NCBI GenBank assembly: GCA_016291475.1
Contig: JAEEXJ010000036.1
Coordinates: 1 to 28,154 of the forward strand
Origin: Lachnospiraceae bacterium
GTDB taxonomy: Bacteria > Bacillota_A > Clostridia > Lachnospirales > Lachnospiraceae
Direction of reading: 5' to 3'
Length of the DNA stretch: 28,154 bases
Shown here: one piece after another, positions 23,943-28,154 of the stretch
Layout: each line of letters begins with the position of its first letter
Position numbering within the stretch: the stretch's first letter is position 1
Notes under the pieces: generated by a model
Database searches by the model: none
Seen by the model: the letters and a program-made list of their open reading frames with translations, nothing else
What the model was told of the DNA's origin: nothing
Made by a program: the position numbers and the translations under genes

Positions 23943-25139
23943 ATGTATAAGATTCGCAGTGAAACTGAAGAAAATACAATACTTATCCCCGCTACGCTGG
24001 ATAATCATTTCCCCCTTCTCAAATATATGTTTTGGAGTAAGGGGTATGCAGTCATCCCTTTGGATGAAAGTGATGAATTCGAAGTAAGGCAGGAGGGGCT
24101 AAAGTATTCCAATCACGATATATGTTATCCCTTCGTACTTATGGCGGGACAGGTTGTCAGGGCATTAAGAAGCGGAAAGTATGATCCCAAGAAAACATTC
24201 ATACTTATGCCGACAGCGGGAGATGCATGCAGAGGAGCATGTTATCTCGGCCTGATGAGAAGATCTCTTGATAAGTCGCATTTTGAAGATGTACGCGTAA
24301 TGACGATTAATGTACGACATGTACGCGATGATATTCAGCTGAAGATCTCACTTGATACAGCGATAAGAGGATTGTTCGGTCTCTTTTACGGGGATATCCT
24401 GATGCTTCTTGCAAATCAGGTAAGACCGTATGAAGTAAATAAGGGTGAGACCGATGCTCTCTATAAAGAATGGCTCGATAAGCTTTCCGAAGATTTAAGG
24501 CTCGGTAAAAATCTTACTCTCGGAAAGATGAAGAAAAATTTCCGTAAGATCGCAGAATCCTTTGCAAATATCAAAAGAGACGGAAAAGAAAGAACAGTTG
24601 TCGGAGTCGTTGCGGAATTCTATGTTAAATACTGCGGACTCGGTAACTGGGACCTTGTAAAGTACCTTGAGGAAAACAATGCGGAAGCACATGTAAACGG
24701 CGTTTCATGGTACATGCTTTATTACGTGGATTCACACAAACCCGCGAAGCATAATCTTGAACGTTTGGGATTCGAGATCGTAAAGAAACTGATGGTGTCA
24801 TGTCAGTCGGATATGATAGATGCGCTTCACGAGTACGGTTTTCATTGTCTGAATAAGTATGAAGACATGGCAAAGGGCTCGGAAGGATATGTGTCCCATA
24901 CGCTTACCATAGGGGATGGATGGCTTCTCGGCGCGGAGGTTTGCGACTATGCCCATCTTGGTTATAAGAAGGTGCTGTGCATTGCACCTTTCGGATGCAT
25001 GGCTAATGTGTGCGCCGGAAGAGGATTGTATCCTCACCTGCAGAGAAAATTCCCGGAAACAAATATCGCAGTCGTTGAGACTGATTCAAGCAGTTCCAAG
25101 TTAAACTACTATAACAGAGTACAGATGCTTATCAAATGA
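23943..25139 (+). CDS. acyl-CoA dehydratase activase-related protein (DUF2229/COG3581-type), stand-alone
   Basis: 398 residues, soluble. The sequence matches the C-terminal, DUF2229-like part of the large proteins related to activators of (R)-2-hydroxyglutaryl-CoA dehydratase: NTILIPATLDNHFPLLKYMF, C61 in SNHDICYPF, C96 and C100 in PTAGDACRGACYLG, and C352/C357 in APFGCMANVCAGRGLYPHL. The conserved cysteines suggest an Fe-S cluster. In most Clostridia this region is fused behind one or two ASKHA ATPase activase domains; here it stands alone and no ATPase is encoded nearby. The enzyme partner is unknown. There is no ribosome binding site; a -10 element lies 8 bases before the ATG. The antiporter gene follows after 31 bases. 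Confidence 0.78.
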   Translation: MYKIRSETEENTILIPATLDNHFPLLKYMFWSKGYAVIPLDESDEFEVRQEGLKYSNHDICYPFVLMAGQVVRALRSGKYDPKKTFILMPTAGDACRGACYLGLMRRSLDKSHFEDVRVMTINVRHVRDDIQLKISLDTAIRGLFGLFYGDILMLLANQVRPYEVNKGETDALYKEWLDKLSEDLRLGKNLTLGKMKKNFRKIAESFANIKRDGKERTVVGVVAEFYVKYCGLGNWDLVKYLEENNAEAHVNGVSWYMLYYVDSHKPAKHNLERLGFEIVKKLMVSCQSDMIDALHEYGFHCLNKYEDMAKGSEGYVSHTLTIGDGWLLGAEVCDYAHLGYKKVLCIAPFGCMANVCAGRGLYPHLQRKFPETNIAVVETDSSSSKLNYYNRVQMLIK

Positions 25140-25170
25140 TCTGTGTCCGAAAGAGAGAACCTGAGCGTTT

Positions 25171-26460
25171 ATGAGTATTTTATTATTTCTTATCATCATT
25201 TTGGTATTTATAGTTCTTATCGGAATAATGAATGAAAAGTATTTCCACATTCAATCCGATATAGCTCTTATTCTATTTTCATTCATCATATCGATGATAC
25301 TTCTCTTATCGAGCAAACTCCTTCAGATAGAAAGTCTGGACAGTTTCGTTGCCGGACTCGGTGACTTCGGATTCGAAGAGTATCTGATGGACGGAGTTTT
25401 GTGTTTTATGCTTTTCTCCGGAGCAAGTAAGGTCAATATGAGAAAGTTCCGTGAAAATGTTCGTGCGATCAGCTTGCTGGCACTTCTTACCACAATGCTT
25501 TCATCCGTTTTCTACGGCGTATTGTTTTATCTGGTAGCAATGCTCTTTCACTTTGATATGGACATCCTTACATGCATTCTTCTCGGATGTGTTGTATCGC
25601 CCACCGACCCGATCGCCGCTACCGGAATATTGAATAAGATAGGTCTTTCGAAAAATGTTTGTTCCGTAATCGAGAACGAATCCCTTTTTAATGACGGAAC
25701 GGGCGTAACACTTTTCATATTTGTAAGAAGCCTCGTTATTCACAGCGGTGACAGTAACTTCGCTGTTTTGATGTTTAAAGAGATTGTAGGAGCAGTTGCT
25801 GTTGCATTCGTAGTTTCATTCCTTCTGTTTAAACTGATGGAAGTAACCAGAGATCCCATCAAGTATATTCTGATATCACTCCTGGATGTTTCGCTTGTTT
25901 ATATCATCTGCGAGCATCTCGGATTCTCGGGAGTGATCGCATCCGTTGTGTGCGGAATGTATTTCTCCGCTGCGTATTCCAAGATTGAAAGAAAAGCCAA
26001 GGTAATCGATACGAGAGATCTGTATAAGGATTTCTGGGATATCATGGAAAGCCTTCTGAACTCGGTGCTGTTCGTAATGATAGGACTGCTTGTTTTAAAT
26101 CTTGATGTAAGCAGATATATCTTCATCCTTGCTCCTGCTGCGATCATCATCAATGTATGTGCAAGATCTTTCGGAGTGACGATAAGCAGCCTCCTTACAG
26201 GCAAGAAGAACATTCCGGGTAATTATAATGTATTCGAATATGTAACACTTATGACATGGTCCGCACTCAAGGGAGGATTGTCCCTTGCACTTGCATTCGG
26301 AACCCAAGAGTTTCTGCCGAAGGACGTGTACGATATTTTCATAAACGTAACCTATGTAACGATCTTCTTTACGGTACTTGTTCAGGGACTTACCGTAAAG
26401 AATGTATATTTCGCACTTGAGAAACATAAAACAGACAGAATGATCAAAAACAGAAAGTAA
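25171..26460 (+). CDS. CPA1-family cation:proton antiporter (NhaP type)
   Basis: 429 residues, about 12 helices, with no large cytoplasmic tail. CPA1 motifs: CVVSPTDPIAATGILNKIG in the crossing region and IENESLFNDGTGVTLFIFV, with the ion-binding ND; EYVTLMTWSALKGGLSLALA corresponds to the conserved TM10-11 segment. Exchanges Na+ or K+ for H+ across the membrane, for pH and salt balance. It lacks the C-terminal TrkA_C domain that some NhaP proteins carry, but a separate TrkA-type protein is encoded 13 bases downstream. The ribosome binding site is weak (AGAGAG). K+ versus Na+ selectivity cannot be decided from sequence. Confidence 0.9.
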   Translation: MSILLFLIIILVFIVLIGIMNEKYFHIQSDIALILFSFIISMILLLSSKLLQIESLDSFVAGLGDFGFEEYLMDGVLCFMLFSGASKVNMRKFRENVRAISLLALLTTMLSSVFYGVLFYLVAMLFHFDMDILTCILLGCVVSPTDPIAATGILNKIGLSKNVCSVIENESLFNDGTGVTLFIFVRSLVIHSGDSNFAVLMFKEIVGAVAVAFVVSFLLFKLMEVTRDPIKYILISLLDVSLVYIICEHLGFSGVIASVVCGMYFSAAYSKIERKAKVIDTRDLYKDFWDIMESLLNSVLFVMIGLLVLNLDVSRYIFILAPAAIIINVCARSFGVTISSLLTGKKNIPGNYNVFEYVTLMTWSALKGGLSLALAFGTQEFLPKDVYDIFINVTYVTIFFTVLVQGLTVKNVYFALEKHKTDRMIKNRK

Positions 26461-26473
26461 GGAAGGTAGCAAT

Positions 26474-27841
26474 ATGAAAGTCATAATAGTCGGTGCAGGA
26501 CGCACGGGAAGATCTCTCATAGAAGCTCTTGCCAAGAAAAGTTACGACATTACCATAATCGATAAACAAAAGAATCTTGTTGATGATATTACCGATAACT
26601 ACAATGTCAGCGGAGTTGTTGGAAGCGGTGCATCCAAGGAAACCCTTATGAAAGCGGGAGCCGATACTGCGGATGTTCTGATCGCACTTACTCCGGTAGA
26701 TGAGATCAATCTTCTCAGCTGTATGCAGGCAAAGGCTGTCGGAACGCTTCGTACCGTGGCAAGAGTTTTCCAGCCCGATTTTGCTTCAGAGAGAAAAACT
26801 CTCGAAAAGGAACAGAATATAGATTTTATCTTTAATCCCAAGTATGACATGGCTGAAGCTGCATCACTAAGCATCGGCCTTCCCGGTATCGTAAGGCCGG
26901 AAGGCGTATTCGGTGACAATATGCAGATGATAACCGTTACCGTCATGGAGGGATCGCCTCTTGCGGGGAAAACCCTCATCGATATCCGCAAGGAATTAGA
27001 GGTTGAGATACTTGTGGGAACCGTACTTCGTGATAACAAGCTTTATGTTCCCGACGGATTTTTCCAAATCGAAGCGGGCGACAGTATCGGAATCGCCGCA
27101 GGTATCGATGATATCCAGAAGATACTTAAGAAGATCGGTATAATCAAACATTCGGCAAAGAAGGTAATGATAGTGGGAGGCGGCATCACCGCGGAGTACC
27201 TCCTCAACATGCTTCTTGAGAAAAGAAAGAACATATCACTCCTTGAGTCGGATCTTGAAAGGTGCAGGGAACTTATGGAGAGATATCCCTCCGTCCACGT
27301 CGGATATTCCGAGGGTGATCTTTCCGATGTTCTGGAAGAAGAAGGCATCGGATCATTTGATGCGGTGGTATCCCTTACGGATAATGATGAAGCTAACCTT
27401 GTTACCAGCATGTATGCCTGGTCCAGGAACGTTCCTTCAATTCTTACAAGAGTCGAACAACCGGGACATTTAAAACTTCTTCACAGAGTTAATCTTGATA
27501 TAACGCTTTCACCGGCAGAAATATCTGTAAATAAGCTCATCCGTTTCGTGCACAACTGTGAGGCAGGAGATGCACCCAACGAGATCGAGAAGTATTGTTC
27601 TGTTGCGGATAATAAAGCCGAGGTTCTTCAGTTTACCGCAGGGGATGATTTTATCAAGACGGGAATACTGTTTAAGGAAACCACATTCAAACTCAAAAAG
27701 AATATCCTTGTTGCTTCCATTATCAGAGACGGAGAGCTGATCATCCCGGGAGGAAATTCATGTATCCAAAAGGGAGACAAGGTTATCATTGTTTCCGATA
27801 AGAAGAATCATATCGAGAACTTGAACGAGATTTTTGCATAA
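26474..27841 (+). CDS. trkA: TrkA-type double-RCK potassium transport regulator
   Basis: 455 residues, cytosolic, with two RCK units. The first Rossmann fold starts MKVIIVGAGRTGRSLIEALA (GxGxxG), with D34 in ITIID as the acidic residue that holds the nucleotide ribose; an RCK_C domain follows at about 140-220. The second fold starts KVMIVGGGITAEYLLNMLL at about 232 and has its own RCK_C (about 370-455). This is the standard TrkA layout of a ring-forming, NAD/ATP-binding gate for Trk/Ktr potassium channels. Here the partner gene next door is a CPA1 antiporter, and no TrkH is in the window. GGAAGG precedes the ATG and the gap to the antiporter gene is 13 bases, so the two are co-translated. Confidence 0.9.
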   Translation: MKVIIVGAGRTGRSLIEALAKKSYDITIIDKQKNLVDDITDNYNVSGVVGSGASKETLMKAGADTADVLIALTPVDEINLLSCMQAKAVGTLRTVARVFQPDFASERKTLEKEQNIDFIFNPKYDMAEAASLSIGLPGIVRPEGVFGDNMQMITVTVMEGSPLAGKTLIDIRKELEVEILVGTVLRDNKLYVPDGFFQIEAGDSIGIAAGIDDIQKILKKIGIIKHSAKKVMIVGGGITAEYLLNMLLEKRKNISLLESDLERCRELMERYPSVHVGYSEGDLSDVLEEEGIGSFDAVVSLTDNDEANLVTSMYAWSRNVPSILTRVEQPGHLKLLHRVNLDITLSPAEISVNKLIRFVHNCEAGDAPNEIEKYCSVADNKAEVLQFTAGDDFIKTGILFKETTFKLKKNILVASIIRDGELIIPGGNSCIQKGDKVIIVSDKKNHIENLNEIFA

Positions 27842-27853
27842 GGTAATAAAGTA

Positions 27854-28154
27854 ATGGTTTTTAATTCTATCGTCGCAGCAATGAGGGAAGATGCGTTAAA
27901 GCTTCCCAAGGACAGGAATGTCAAAGTATACATGAGACATTCGATCAGATTCGATAATCCTCCCGATGGGGATTATTCCAAACTCCTTCTTACGCCCGAA
28001 GGAATAGAGATAGCAAACAGGATCGGAAGAGAACTTGATTATCCTGTGGGATATTTTTATTCAAGCCCTGTTGAAAGATGCGTGCAGACTGCTACGGAGA
28101 TAGCAAAGGGTGCCGGTATTTCCGCACCTGTTATAGAGAAGGCAAGAGAAGATG
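27854..28154 (+). CDS. histidine phosphatase family protein (partial, 5' part)
   Basis: The first 100 residues before the window ends. VYMRHSIRFDNPPD carries the RH catalytic motif of the phosphoglycerate-mutase-like histidine phosphatases (His in MRHS is the expected phospho-acceptor), and YFYSSPVERCVQTATEIAKG is the conserved second Arg region. The substrate cannot be told. It starts 12 bases after the TrkA stop, with only a weak AAGG ribosome binding site, so it is probably the last part of the same operon. The C-terminal half is outside the window. Confidence 0.8.
   Translation, partial: MVFNSIVAAMREDALKLPKDRNVKVYMRHSIRFDNPPDGDYSKLLLTPEGIEIANRIGRELDYPVGYFYSSPVERCVQTATEIAKGAGISAPVIEKARED

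Overview
The window looks like chromosomal DNA from a motile, Gram-positive anaerobe of the Lachnospiraceae (Butyrivibrio-like). This rests on gene content: CD3324-type and DUF6033-type proteins, a PadR/permease-prefix/DUF4097 operon, many large signalling proteins, strong GGAGG ribosome binding sites, a sigma-D type promoter, and GGACG-type palindromic terminators common in Clostridia. The taxon is an inference; no rRNA or other marker gene is present. I saw no tRNA, IS element, prophage or CRISPR array.

Layout. 1-1614: end of an unknown gene, a CD3324-type HTH protein and a SAM methyltransferase. 1609-1988: an unusual tandem array, six 35-bp units on an exact 62-bp period, whose 7-bp arms can all pair with each other. 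2011-2407 (-): a broken TetR-family regulator without its DNA-binding domain, divergent from a GH31 alpha-glucosidase (2554-4470). 4570-9690: an OmpR-type response regulator, a short-loop histidine kinase, and an ABC ATPase plus FtsX-type permease, i.e. an envelope-stress or antimicrobial-peptide type module.

9791-19542 is the most interesting part. A promoter, a roughly 160-nt leader containing a short ORF and a strong intrinsic terminator, then four co-directional signalling genes: a membrane HD-GYP phosphodiesterase, a 1417-residue hybrid kinase (Reg_prop propellers, Y_Y_Y, HisKA, HATPase, REC, HPt), a stand-alone pseudo-receiver/receiver protein, and a 7TM HD-GYP-like protein with a changed metal motif and a C-terminal tandem beta-rich region. 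All the parts of a phosphorelay are adjacent to two candidate c-di-GMP phosphodiesterases, with no GGDEF cyclase in the window. A 29-bp perfect palindrome closes this cluster and the convergent operon.

19629-22750 (-): PadR regulator, permease-prefix membrane protein, DUF4097 beta-repeat protein and CPBP protease, transcribed from a near-consensus promoter overlapped by a 33-bp dyad and related sites. 22773-23892: a DUF6033-type coiled-coil protein behind a sigma-D (flagellar) promoter. 23926-28154: a possibly leaderless mRNA for a stand-alone acyl-CoA dehydratase activase-related (DUF2229-type) protein, then a CPA1 cation/proton antiporter, a TrkA-type double-RCK protein, and the start of a histidine phosphatase.

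Several start codons were moved inward from the longest reading frame because a good ribosome binding site sits in front of an internal ATG (GH31, response regulator, ABC ATPase, HD-GYP, PadR, permease-prefix, DUF4097).
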